Virus record (IMG/VR): IMGVR_UViG_3300035666_000025 | Location: 1 to 56,592 of that record | Strand: one strand, 5' to 3' | DNA from: a virus | Length of the DNA stretch: 56,592 nt | Shown here: one piece after another, positions 33,112 through 40,941 of the stretch | How positions within the stretch are numbered: the stretch's first letter is position 1 | How the letters are laid out: the number at the start of each line of letters is the position of its first letter | Notes under the pieces: generated by a model | Told to the model about the DNA's origin: nothing | What the model saw: the letters and a program-made list of their open reading frames with translations, nothing else | Database searches by the model: none | Program-made: the position numbers and the translations under genes

Positions 33112-33456
33112 TCACTCCGGCGACAACGAGATGCCGTCAAGGTTTCCGTTGTTTTCAGGCGTTTGCGTATTGCCTTCAGTAGACATTATCGTCTGATTCA
33201 GGCCATTCGTCAGTATGTTATTGGGATCTAACGCTACGGACACATCAGGCCTAGGAAAGCGCAAGTTAATGCGCTCTGTCTTTCTTGCTGGCAGGCGATA
33301 CGGGTCCTTCTGATCAGCGCAGCCTTCATTGCACACCTGCAGGCCAGGAAAGTTGGGATCTGGCCTCATCACGACATAGGTACGCTTCATCTTGCAGCGA
33401 TCACAAATGGCAATCGCAACGCTGGCAAGATTAGACGTATCAAGGAAAACAGGCAT
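33112..33456 (-). CDS. Small zinc-binding structural-cluster protein (114 aa)
   Basis: The protein has CDRC (18-21) and VCNEGC (about 41-46), a four-Cys zinc site spaced by about 20 residues, in a context seen in short phage proteins located between adaptor and fibre genes. The C-terminal half is polar and basic (RLPARKTERINLRFPRPD). It may be a small virion or assembly protein. No enzyme motif is visible. Confidence 0.6.
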   Translation of the reverse strand: MPVFLDTSNLASVAIAICDRCKMKRTYVVMRPDPNFPGLQVCNEGCADQKDPYRLPARKTERINLRFPRPDVSVALDPNNILTNGLNQTIMSTEGNTQTPENNGNLDGISLSPE

Positions 33457-33458
33457 GA

Positions 33459-34529
33459 TCAGGACGTGTATGGCATGATGTTGGGTGCAAAGTAGATCGG
33501 TGAACGATCACGCTCTTCTTGCTCAACTTCATTGAGGTACTTTGTGGCCTGCGCTTCGAGGTACTGCACACGATCTAACGGCACCTGCGGCAACTCAAGC
33601 GATAGTTGATGACTGAGCATGGCAACCGTGGCCAGATACCAGCGCTGCGGGATCTGTAGCTCGTCAGTCAGATCGCCCACATCCATAATCTGCTTGGAAT
33701 ACCAGACCGTCATTTGAATAAATGGGTCATTAGGCGTGGGCCAGAGGTAAATTTCAGGCTGTGGAATCGTGCGGTTGAACCAAAACTGATACGGTTGATT
33801 GGCCGTAAAGTTTTTATTCGGCAGATTGGTGTAATCATCACGATTTAGGCGTGACATTGTGATTTCTCGGCTGTTATTGCCGACATACCACTCTCTTAAC
33901 GCCAGTGTCGTGCCACCAGAAGCCCTAATACGGTAAAACTGCACCGTTTGGCCAGGGTCAATGTCATACCAGAGCCACTGATTGTCCGTTACAACGACGG
34001 TACCGACGTTTTCAAGCGTATTCCAGGTGGCACCATCCGTGGAATACTCAAGAGTGAAGGTCCAGGTGGCACTTCCACCGCCAGAAACATAGGGCAGCAC
34101 GCCAATAGATCCTGCATAAACCGGGTTGTCGGTCCCAAAATCGACTGAAATGTTGCCATTGGCACTCGTTTGCTGGCAGTAAGTGTCTACGTCGTTATCA
34201 GCAACAAAAGATACCGTGCCCCCTGCGCTCGTAGCGTAGTTGCCCGAGGGGCGGTTCATGGTGCGATAGAGCGCATTCAGCACGTCATTAGCGCCAACAG
34301 GCAGCGAGTAGATGTATTTATCCACTGACAGGCCGATAACTTCCTTCTTGATCGCCCAATACTGGATGCCAATGTTGATCAGGCTTGATAACGTCATGCC
34401 TAAGATCTCTCTTGCGGCTACCAACTGCTCGCTGGTTAGCTCTTCTGCTAACTTGCCGCAACGACGCGCTGCGTGGTCAATCAGCGTTTGGACGTTATAA
34501 ACCTGGCCGTAAGTATCTGAATATGCCAT
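33459..34529 (-). CDS. Head-tail adaptor-like protein with inserted beta-sandwich domain
   Basis: A 356-aa protein. The ends follow the same adaptor fold as the protein at 19,895: N-terminal helices (VQTLIDHAARRCGKLAEELT, AAREILGMTLSSLINIG) and a C-terminal beta part (PEIYLWPTPNDPFIQMTVWY) followed by helices (QRWYLATVAMLSHQLSLELP). Residues about 95-210 are an extra beta domain (CQQTSANGNISVDFGTDN, WTFTLEYSTDGATWNTLE, QFYRIRASGGTTLALREWYV) with the discoidin/F5-8C-type order. Such domains usually bind carbohydrate. Adaptor fold is well supported; glycan binding is inference. Confidence 0.7.
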   Translation of the reverse strand: MAYSDTYGQVYNVQTLIDHAARRCGKLAEELTSEQLVAAREILGMTLSSLINIGIQYWAIKKEVIGLSVDKYIYSLPVGANDVLNALYRTMNRPSGNYATSAGGTVSFVADNDVDTYCQQTSANGNISVDFGTDNPVYAGSIGVLPYVSGGGSATWTFTLEYSTDGATWNTLENVGTVVVTDNQWLWYDIDPGQTVQFYRIRASGGTTLALREWYVGNNSREITMSRLNRDDYTNLPNKNFTANQPYQFWFNRTIPQPEIYLWPTPNDPFIQMTVWYSKQIMDVGDLTDELQIPQRWYLATVAMLSHQLSLELPQVPLDRVQYLEAQATKYLNEVEQEERDRSPIYFAPNIMPYTS

Positions 34530-34934
34530 CTACCACCCCGGACAATTCCAACGGCGCATGGATGCGCGTGCTCGTGAGCCTTTCTCGCTCTTCTCTGCTA
34601 CTGGACCCATCCTAGCGCAAAACGAGTCTCTCCGAGGCCCTCCCTGGGGCTGTGGAGCCTTTAGGTTTGATCCTGTTTCTCGGTTGTACTTGGCTCTGCC
34701 TTTGGCCGTGAGACCCGCGCCACGATCCGCTGGTAGCTTCTCACCACGGCCAATCGCAAGGCTCGGACCGCCGTTCTTAAGCTGTTCAGGAAGCTTTGCA
34801 TAAGATCGCCCTTTCACGTTGGATTGGGTGTATTCAGCCGCTACATCAGGACTGATGCCCACCTTCTTGGCAAACTTGGGATTGTTCTCTACCGCTTTCA
34901 TGAGCCGAAACTGCGCTTTCGACTTCGCTGGCAT
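34530..34934 (-). CDS. Small basic structural-cluster protein (DUF6321-like)
   Basis: A 134-aa basic protein. The C-terminal part, GLTAKGRAKYNRETGSNLKAP then SFCARMGP and RRWNCPGW, matches a recognisable phage protein pattern (G-L-T-x-x-G-R...Y-N-R...G-S-N-L-K-A-P...S-F-C-A-R-M). I recall this as DUF6321, with modest certainty about the number. The N-terminus (SKAQFRLMKAVENNPKFAKK) is helical. It is encoded in the capsid cluster and is of unknown function. Confidence 0.6.
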   Translation of the reverse strand: MPAKSKAQFRLMKAVENNPKFAKKVGISPDVAAEYTQSNVKGRSYAKLPEQLKNGGPSLAIGRGEKLPADRGAGLTAKGRAKYNRETGSNLKAPQPQGGPRRDSFCARMGPVAEKSEKGSRARASMRRWNCPGW

Positions 34935-34935
34935 G

Positions 34936-35724
34936 TCACTCTCCCGAGTTCTTGATCAGGACAATGTTGAAATACGATGAGACAGCATTGTTTGCTGCTG
35001 CTCCAATAGCCGTTGAGCCAACACAGTTTTTCTCTGGGATAACAAATGGCGGATCAAATACATAATCAGCCGTACTGTTATTAACCGTCGTTACTGCGCC
35101 AACACGAAGCAATCCGTCCGGGCCGTTTTGCTTAAGAAATCCGGTTACTGCAGTAGATCCAGAGGCCTGCCCTGAAGAGAACTGACCTTCAACCATGTAG
35201 CCTGTATAACCAGCAGGCACACAATAGTGACCTGTCGTGCGGCTGTTATAGCCCGTGTTGATTGCGTCATAAATGACTGCAGGAACGCCAGCAGTAACTA
35301 CACCCGTGCCAGCGTAAATAACACCCGCGTTAGCACCGCCAGAGCCTGCCGTCACAACGTAGAAGCTGTTGACGTACAAATATGAGTTGGTGGTATTAAC
35401 TGCTGTTTGGCCATTCATCGTGATGGTTTCACTCACCACGTTGTAGTCGCCATCTACGCCAGCAATAAATACGGTTCTTGCGCCTGTGCCTGCAGGACTG
35501 CCATCATCGTCAGTGCTGCTTGAACTAATTTTTAATACAGAGGCCACGGTAGGATGGGGCACCACTCCACCAACTGGCCATACTGACTCTTCAGACGTAT
35601 CAACGTCTGGGTTGTATCCAAACACAATCACATTGCTGTGGCCCTGAATCTGGCCACGAGCCACTTGTAGCCCAAAAGGCTCAAACGTCCCTTGGCGGGT
35701 AATCGAGGAAATGGTCGTGGTCAT
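34936..35724 (-). CDS. Virion protein, probable head/tail decoration
   Basis: A 262-aa beta-rich protein (FLKQNGPDGLLRVGAVTTV, SSYFNIVLIKNSGE end) with few charged residues and no enzyme motifs. It lies between the KGG-rich protein and the DUF6321-like gene. The composition and location suit a virion surface protein such as a decoration or minor head protein. No family is recognised. Confidence 0.6.
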   Translation of the reverse strand: MTTTISSITRQGTFEPFGLQVARGQIQGHSNVIVFGYNPDVDTSEESVWPVGGVVPHPTVASVLKISSSSTDDDGSPAGTGARTVFIAGVDGDYNVVSETITMNGQTAVNTTNSYLYVNSFYVVTAGSGGANAGVIYAGTGVVTAGVPAVIYDAINTGYNSRTTGHYCVPAGYTGYMVEGQFSSGQASGSTAVTGFLKQNGPDGLLRVGAVTTVNNSTADYVFDPPFVIPEKNCVGSTAIGAAANNAVSSYFNIVLIKNSGE

Positions 35725-35746
35725 ATCAAACCTTCAATGTGAAGCA

Positions 35747-35760
35747 GGGGCCGAAGCCCC
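35747..35760 (-). promoter_or_regulatory. Intercistronic UUCG hairpin
   Basis: On the minus-strand transcript this reads GGGGC-UUCG-GCCCC, a 5-bp GC stem closed by the very stable C(UUCG)G tetraloop. It starts 6 nt after the stop of the KGG-rich gene (35767), 22 nt upstream of the next ATG (35724). There is no U-tract. Confidence 0.6.
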
Positions 35761-35766
35761 CACTAT

Positions 35767-36768
35767 TTAGCACGCGCCGCCGGCTCGCTTTTTGGCTGGT
35801 GGTGGCGATACCGTTACAGACTTCTCAGTCTCGGTTACCGCACCTTGGCCACGCAACTTGTCACGAAGCTTGCCGCCAAGCTCCTTAAAGATGCCAATCG
35901 GATTCAACGCTTCCTCAAGATCTCGACTCGCCTTGGCTGCAGTTGCCTGTGGATCTTTTACGGGAGCAACATTCTTTTTAAGCATGTCACGCTCGTAATT
36001 GCTAACAGCACCTGCAGCACCGCCATCGTTAAACTTGACTTTGCCACCCTTCTTGAAGGTGCCCGATTGACGATCATTCGACACAGCCGCCGAAGCTGGC
36101 TTCTTGGGGTAGGCTACGGGTTTTCCTGAATCAACAAGACCCCCCGTAGCGTAGCCCTTTTTTGCGGCACCACCTTTCTTGTAACCGCCTTGACCCATGA
36201 TGACGCCGCCGGTTTTGTAACCGCCAGGCTTGCCCATCTTGACATCGCCAGTAGGACCCTTGGCTTTATCAACATGCGCTGTATCCATCTTGGTCTTGAC
36301 GTACTCTTTAGCGCCACGCTCAGACTCTGCTACCGGAAGAATGCCACTCTTGGGCACTGCGCCGCCCTTTTTGTAGCCACCCTGGCCCATTACCACACCG
36401 CCGGTTTTTAGGCCTTTGTGAGCCTTAGATGCAGGCATAGAGGCATGCTTCTTAAGCTTGGCCTCGGTGCCCATCATCTTCTTCATTTCGGCTGCGTGCT
36501 CTGCCTTGGTCTCGCCACCTTCCTTCATCATGGGGCGATTCATCATCGCCGCACGACGTGCTGCCATAGAAGGGCGACGTGGTGCCATTGCAGGTGCCAT
36601 ACCACCGCGGGAGCCAGGAGACGGCATTGCTGCCAAGCCGCCCATGACACCGCCATTCATCATCTTCGTTGGTTTCTTAGGTGTTTTGACCATGCCACCT
36701 TTCTTCAGCTTTAACTCCACTGAAGGCTCGGTGGTCATCATCTTCACCATCGGCTTAAACTGACCCAT
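35767..36768 (-). CDS. KGG-motif-rich basic virion-cluster protein
   Basis: A 333-aa, Lys/Gly/Met/Pro-rich protein. Its main feature is repeated x-x-GG-hydrophobic motifs (LKKGGMVKTP, LKTGGVVMGQGGYKKGGAV, YKTGGVIMGQGGYKKGGAA, FKKGGKVKFNDGG). There is also an N-terminal Met/Arg-rich tract (MAPRRPSMAARRAAMMNRP). It is probably disordered and basic, perhaps a nucleic-acid-contacting virion protein. Similar short KGG motifs appear in the giant proteins at 11,298 and 44,246. No known family is assigned. Confidence 0.6.
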   Translation of the reverse strand: MGQFKPMVKMMTTEPSVELKLKKGGMVKTPKKPTKMMNGGVMGGLAAMPSPGSRGGMAPAMAPRRPSMAARRAAMMNRPMMKEGGETKAEHAAEMKKMMGTEAKLKKHASMPASKAHKGLKTGGVVMGQGGYKKGGAVPKSGILPVAESERGAKEYVKTKMDTAHVDKAKGPTGDVKMGKPGGYKTGGVIMGQGGYKKGGAAKKGYATGGLVDSGKPVAYPKKPASAAVSNDRQSGTFKKGGKVKFNDGGAAGAVSNYERDMLKKNVAPVKDPQATAAKASRDLEEALNPIGIFKELGGKLRDKLRGQGAVTETEKSVTVSPPPAKKRAGGAC

Positions 36769-36785
36769 TTCTGTTCCTTTCAGAT

Positions 36786-36803
36786 CCGACCCCGAAGGGC
36801 CGG
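36786..36803 (-). promoter_or_regulatory. Intercistronic UUCG hairpin
   Basis: On the minus strand this reads CCGGCCC-UUCG-GGGUCGG: a 7-bp stem with one G-U pair and a C(UUCG)G tetraloop. It lies between the stop of the gene at 36811 and the SD of the KGG gene (ATG 36768). There is no U-tract after it. It is the same type as the one at 35747. Confidence 0.6.
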
Positions 36804-36810
36804 TGTCTCA

Positions 36811-37851
36811 TTAGGCCGACGGGTTAACAGCTAGGCCACCAGCGCTGTTGCTCGGAGCAGGCATATCAATGTATGTCTGGCCGACAGCGTTAGCCGTGCC
36901 AAGGCCGGTATACCCTGCGGTGACGCACCCTTTCAGAACGACCATACCGCCAGCCGAAGCGGGCAACGAGATCAGATCTGTAATCGCCGTGCCAGTAGAC
37001 TGGACAGCGTTAATAAAGGAGCAGCCATCAAACAGTTGGAAGCGGTCAATCGCACTTGCAGCAGCAGCATAAATCGCTGCGCCGCCAGCACCACCAGCAC
37101 TTGCCCATGATGGGAACACGCAATCCTTGAAGATATTGCGGTTTGTGCCACCAGAAAGCTCAAGCGTGTAGTTTGCTGCAGTACGCTGGACCGTGTCGCC
37201 ACCAAAGGTGCAATTGATGAAGGTACGCTCACCACCGCCCGAAAGCTTGATGGAGCGAGCACCCGTGCCACCTGCAGAAGCCGCATCTGCCATACCGTAG
37301 ATGTCTACGTTGGAGTAGGCATTGCGTGAACCGCTGTCAGTCCAAGCCACCATGCTCGCGCCGCCTGTAGAGAATCCACAGAAGACTGAGAAGTTGGCAA
37401 AGTAACAGCCGCTTGCAGTGACGTTCACAAACTGCGTCGAGCTACCGAAGGTGGTAACCGTGTAGGTGCCGCTGGGAGGAGCGATACGCGCACGCTGGCC
37501 AACTTGTGTAGGAGCACACACGCCGATCAGGTGGGTTGCATCTTTGTTCCAGGTCAGCACACCAGTCGTTGCCGTTGAGTCAACTTCTTGCGCAAGCGCC
37601 GTTGACAAACGAGCAGAGCCACTGGCTGCACCATTGCCGATTAGAACGACGACGTCGTTGTTACCAGCGGTACATTTGGCCAAAGCACCGTAAAGGGTTT
37701 TGAGGGGAAGTTCCACACTGCCTTCGTTTCCATCGGCACCGTTCACTGGATCTACGAAGTAGTAGTTGCCAGTAAACGGCAAGCCGCCGATGGTTCCGAG
37801 CACAGGAACTCCGAAGCTTGTAATCCCGTTGGGGAAGTTCGTCAGAGCCAT
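36811..37851 (-). CDS. Capsid-cluster beta-helix protein, probable head fibre/decoration
   Basis: A 346-aa protein. After a short N-terminal anchor, GNYYFVDPVNGADGNEGSVE, then PLKTLYGALAKC is the usual entry of right-handed parallel beta-helix (pectate-lyase-fold) proteins. Repeated strand-turn units follow (TASGCYFANFSVFCG, GERTFINCTFGG, NRNIFKDCVFPSW, QLFDGCSFINA). There is no lyase catalytic pattern visible. Directly downstream of the major capsid protein, it is probably a surface fibre or decoration. Some such proteins bind or cleave polysaccharide. Confidence 0.65.
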   Translation of the reverse strand: MALTNFPNGITSFGVPVLGTIGGLPFTGNYYFVDPVNGADGNEGSVELPLKTLYGALAKCTAGNNDVVVLIGNGAASGSARLSTALAQEVDSTATTGVLTWNKDATHLIGVCAPTQVGQRARIAPPSGTYTVTTFGSSTQFVNVTASGCYFANFSVFCGFSTGGASMVAWTDSGSRNAYSNVDIYGMADAASAGGTGARSIKLSGGGERTFINCTFGGDTVQRTAANYTLELSGGTNRNIFKDCVFPSWASAGGAGGAAIYAAAASAIDRFQLFDGCSFINAVQSTGTAITDLISLPASAGGMVVLKGCVTAGYTGLGTANAVGQTYIDMPAPSNSAGGLAVNPSA

Positions 37852-37865
37852 TTATTTCTCCTGAA

Positions 37866-37883
37866 AGCGGAGTTGCCTCCGCT
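37866..37883 (-). promoter_or_regulatory. Intercistronic GCAA hairpin after capsid gene
   Basis: On the minus strand, AGCGGAG-GCAA-CUCCGCU forms a perfect 7-bp stem with a GNRA tetraloop, 7 nt after the capsid gene stop (37891). There is no U-tract. It could mark a stabilised 3' end for abundant capsid mRNA or act as partial attenuator for downstream genes. Confidence 0.6.
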
Positions 37884-37890
37884 GCTCGGT

Positions 37891-38808
37891 TTAGACGCCA
37901 GGGGTGCCATACATTGCGCGTGGATCAGTGAAGCCAACGTCATAACGCTCAGTTGCCTTATAGCGCATCGTGTCGGTCTCAAAGTCCCCTTCCATCGTCT
38001 TCTCGAGACGACGGCGCATCATCAGCTTCATACCTTCAGGCGCGTCAGTCTGAACCCACCAGGCGGTGGCAGAGGTAAGACGCGAGAGAACAGCGGCACC
38101 CTCGTCGAGCAAGCCAATCGACTTGATCGGGTTGATGTCGTTGTTTGCCTGGCCGGCACGAAGAACGGACTTCAGCAGCACCTCAGCCTGGAAGATGTTG
38201 CCAGGAGCCACAACCAACTGGCGTGGGACCAAGCGAATCTTCTTGCCGTTGTTGTCCACTGCCTGACGGATCTGGATGAGCATTTGCTCAAGCGAGGTCT
38301 GGCTGAGAACAGCAGCGGTGGTCAGCAGGTTGCTGAACGTACCGTTAACGATGGGATGCGAAGCGCTGTTAAGTGCTACGCCGTCGCCACCAGCATACTG
38401 TCCACCCGTGAAGGCGTTGTTCAGTACGTTGGCGCACAGGGTTTCCTTGGTTTCAATCAAGGACTGTGCAAGGTGACGTGCATACACCTGACCAATACGG
38501 ATGTGGTCGCCGTCTTCCACGAGCACTTTGGTCAAGGCGAAGGCCAGGCCATACACCGAGTACACATAGCGCTTGAGGAAGAGCACACCGCCCTGCTGAT
38601 AGGTCACTGGTGTGCCATCAGGAAGCTGCGGTGCTGCGCCGAAACCGTAAAGGACCGGCTCTTCGTGGTAGTTGCGGGGAATGCCTTGCTGCTCGCGGAA
38701 CACACGGCTCCACTCATCGGCACGCTGATCATAAACGCCGTCGAAGCACTCGTTGAGGATTGGCTCAACAATACTCCGAAAGTCGGTACTGCGCATTGGG
38801 GCTGCCAT
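37891..38808 (-). CDS. Major capsid protein
   Basis: A 305-aa protein with HK97-fold pattern. The N-arm region carries FREQQGIPRNYHEEPVLYGF. The long spine helix (ARHLAQSLIETKETLCANVL) is followed by SASHPIVNGTFSN. The P-domain has LEQMLIQIRQAVDNNGKKIR and LVPRQLVVAPG, and the end is ERYDVGFTDPRAMYGTPGV. This resembles Mu gpT/podovirus-type capsid proteins. Position downstream of scaffold and next to decoration genes supports it. There is no maturation protease nearby, so the scaffold may be released without one. Confidence 0.85.
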   Translation of the reverse strand: MAAPMRSTDFRSIVEPILNECFDGVYDQRADEWSRVFREQQGIPRNYHEEPVLYGFGAAPQLPDGTPVTYQQGGVLFLKRYVYSVYGLAFALTKVLVEDGDHIRIGQVYARHLAQSLIETKETLCANVLNNAFTGGQYAGGDGVALNSASHPIVNGTFSNLLTTAAVLSQTSLEQMLIQIRQAVDNNGKKIRLVPRQLVVAPGNIFQAEVLLKSVLRAGQANNDINPIKSIGLLDEGAAVLSRLTSATAWWVQTDAPEGMKLMMRRRLEKTMEGDFETDTMRYKATERYDVGFTDPRAMYGTPGV

Positions 38809-38821
38809 TTCTTAGCCCTCC

Positions 38822-39430
38822 TTATAGAATCGTGGCAGGGTACTGGATAGCTGCACCAGTGCCGATACCAAGGAGTTGAGACTCAGCGATCTGTACACGC
38901 ACAATGGTGTACGCATCACCCCAAGCGTTCCCAGGGTAGGGAGCGAGATCAATCACGCGCAACTGAGCGCTAGCAAACTGCGCTGCTGCCGATGTGGACA
39001 TCGTGCATTGCGACAAACCAGTAGTCGAGGAGCCGTTATCGTTGTTGCTGATGTCGAACTCTTGACCAAGCGCGGTTTGAGCGATAGAACCTGCTGCTTG
39101 AATTTCATAGACGATCTGTGGATCAGTCCAGATATAAGCAACCGCACTGCCTTGCTGGAAGGCGGTGTTAGCAGGGTAGAAGTTGGAAATGCGACGACGA
39201 CCCGTGGTATCAGTCCACTCAAAACCGTCAAACACGCCATAGATTGGCAGTAAACTTGTGGTCTTGATGATGTATCCCGTACCAGGATCAAGGGTGACGG
39301 CTTGGCCTTTGAAAATGTTTGAGGCGTAGCCAGTCGAGTAATCAAATGGGTTTGCGAATGCAATCGCACGATCCAACCCACTGGGGTGGAACGCGGGACG
39401 CAGACCAAACGGAGCACTTGTAGCTGACAT
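38822..39430 (-). CDS. Probable head decoration/capsid-associated protein
   Basis: A 202-aa beta-rich protein (APFGLRPAFHPSGLDRAIAF, KTTSLLPIYGVFDGFEWTD). It lies immediately upstream of the capsid gene in the late operon, a usual place for head decoration proteins. There are no charged catalytic motifs. Its ribosome site sits inside a hairpin (39434-39448). Confidence 0.65.
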   Translation of the reverse strand: MSATSAPFGLRPAFHPSGLDRAIAFANPFDYSTGYASNIFKGQAVTLDPGTGYIIKTTSLLPIYGVFDGFEWTDTTGRRRISNFYPANTAFQQGSAVAYIWTDPQIVYEIQAAGSIAQTALGQEFDISNNDNGSSTTGLSQCTMSTSAAAQFASAQLRVIDLAPYPGNAWGDAYTIVRVQIAESQLLGIGTGAAIQYPATIL

Positions 39431-39433
39431 AGT

Positions 39434-39448
39434 CTAACTCCGAGTTAG
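39434..39448 (-). promoter_or_regulatory. RBS-sequestering hairpin before head protein gene
   Basis: The minus-strand sequence CUAACU-CGG-AGUUAG forms a 6-bp stem. It contains both the upstream gene's stop codon (TAA, 39447-39445) and the GGAG SD used by the gene starting at 39430. Translating ribosomes finishing the upstream gene would open it. This gives translational coupling of the head protein to the gene before it. Confidence 0.45.
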
Positions 39449-39993
39449 CCCTCGAATACCGGGGGCCGGTTAATGGGGGTTTTATCGAGACTGTCGAGTC
39501 CTTGCCCTTCCGTCTGCAATAGCGTCCTGCCTTGACTATCCCGTGCGCCTTGAAGATTGTCTAACTGCACTTTGATCTTCTCAGCCTCTTCACGAGGTTT
39601 GTCGTAATGCAACCGTGTCATTACCTTCTGATACACGTCCATCGGTAACTTAAACAGCAGCATCTCATTACAGGAGATATGCCCAACGTGTTCGCCCGCC
39701 TTGACCCGATAGTTCTCAAACCCTGGTAACTCATCGGCTAGCACCGGAACGTACCCAAGTCGGATTCTCTTATCAATGGTGTCGTAACTGTTGGTTGTAG
39801 AAAGCCAGCAAAGATGCCATCCCGGAATATCCGGGACTTTCGGCAGCGCCGATTGTGTCCACTCATCACTCCACATTTTGTCAATGTCCTGTGCTGAGAG
39901 GAACTGCTCCTGCACGGCTTGGCGCACTACGTCTTCGCTTGCGCGTGACTCGCGGCCACCGGCAGTGAGGGATTTCTTTAAGCGTGATTCCAT
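39445..39993 (-). CDS. Conserved capsid-cluster protein (182 aa)
   Basis: A 182-aa protein with a conserved core of the type IPGWHLCWLSTTNSYDTIDK then RIRLGYVPVLADELPGFE, which I recognise from hypothetical proteins beside scaffold genes. The C-terminal part is helical (DVYQKVMTRLHYDKPREEAE). Gene order (scaffold, this protein, head protein, capsid) suggests a head-assembly role. Function is unknown. Confidence 0.65.
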   Translation of the reverse strand: MESRLKKSLTAGGRESRASEDVVRQAVQEQFLSAQDIDKMWSDEWTQSALPKVPDIPGWHLCWLSTTNSYDTIDKRIRLGYVPVLADELPGFENYRVKAGEHVGHISCNEMLLFKLPMDVYQKVMTRLHYDKPREEAEKIKVQLDNLQGARDSQGRTLLQTEGQGLDSLDKTPINRPPVFEG

Positions 39994-40002
39994 GTCCTAC
40001 TC

Positions 40003-40941
40003 CTAGCTTCGTTGTTGTGTAGCGTACTGGCGGATGATCCGGTTTCTAGCCTTTTCATCGTCCCATAAACCAGCTTCCTTAATAGCTCTCACTTGCTCTG
40101 CTGAAAGCTCAAAGGATTTGCGACCACCTGCTGCCGCTGCTGACTCACGACCTGTACTTGCTTGCATAAAACGAGGCCTGTTTTTCGATGAGGAACCACC
40201 TTCCTGACTATTGTACCGATGAGGAACGTATTGGCGCAAGCGTCTGTCAAGTTCCATCCAATAATCCTCAGTGGCTGGGTCCCAGCCTTCTCGCGCTAAA
40301 TGCTCATCAACGTCTTTGGTAACTTTGCTGTCTAAGTCCTTGGCGTTAGGATCAAACCAAGGATTGCGCTGTTGCCACTCTTGCGCAAAGTTAGCGATCC
40401 TGGGATTAGGCAGTGACTGCTGCTGGCGGGGTTGAGCAACAGCCTTCTTAAGGTTCTGCAGATCCTCAAGCTTCTTGCGTGCATCAAACCACATCTCGTG
40501 CGCTTTGGTATGCCCGTCGCCGTCTTGCTCTGTATGAGCCTGCGACATCTTAATTTTGGCATATTCAACACTCGTCGCTGCTTGTCGAATCGCCTCGTCA
40601 ATCTGCGCTATTTCGCCTGCATGTGTCTTGCGCTCAATGATGGCCAGTCGCTGCAGTAACTCTTCGTTCTGGCGCTGCAGCATCGATAGTCGATGATCTT
40701 TCTCAATCTGATGCTGCTTGGCGGCATCGCGTTTAGCACGGCGGCGATTACGCTTGGCAGCACGAATTGCTTCCGTATCATCTTGATGGTCGTCATCTTC
40801 ATCATTGGCGGGGCCACCTTCTGCGGCTTGCACGGGTTCATTATCATCGACCTCTTCGCCCGTGTCGGGCATCTCAACGATAACGGAACCATCCTTCTCT
40901 TCCTTGATATCAAGGATCTCGTCTTTCTCTTCAGCGCTCAT
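40003..40941 (-). CDS. Scaffolding protein
   Basis: A 312-aa protein with an acidic N-terminal 60 residues (EEKDEILDIKEEKDGS, QAAEGGPANDEDDDHQDD). A Lys/Arg-rich coiled coil follows (RAAKRNRRRAKRDAAKQHQI, LQRQNEELLQRLAIIE), then an amphipathic C-terminal region (ELSAEQVRAIKEAGLWDDEK). This acidic coiled-coil layout in the gap between portal and capsid genes is typical of scaffolds. Function is strongly suggested by composition and position, not by a catalytic motif. Confidence 0.75.
   Translation of the reverse strand: MSAEEKDEILDIKEEKDGSVIVEMPDTGEEVDDNEPVQAAEGGPANDEDDDHQDDTEAIRAAKRNRRRAKRDAAKQHQIEKDHRLSMLQRQNEELLQRLAIIERKTHAGEIAQIDEAIRQAATSVEYAKIKMSQAHTEQDGDGHTKAHEMWFDARKKLEDLQNLKKAVAQPRQQQSLPNPRIANFAQEWQQRNPWFDPNAKDLDSKVTKDVDEHLAREGWDPATEDYWMELDRRLRQYVPHRYNSQEGGSSSKNRPRFMQASTGRESAAAAGGRKSFELSAEQVRAIKEAGLWDDEKARNRIIRQYATQQRS

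Noticed and set aside
37873-38850. Long plus-strand frame (325 aa) opposite the major capsid gene
   Set aside because: It is the antisense shadow of a well-supported capsid gene; its Leu/His/Val-rich composition is typical of an antisense reading and it has no SD or operon context.
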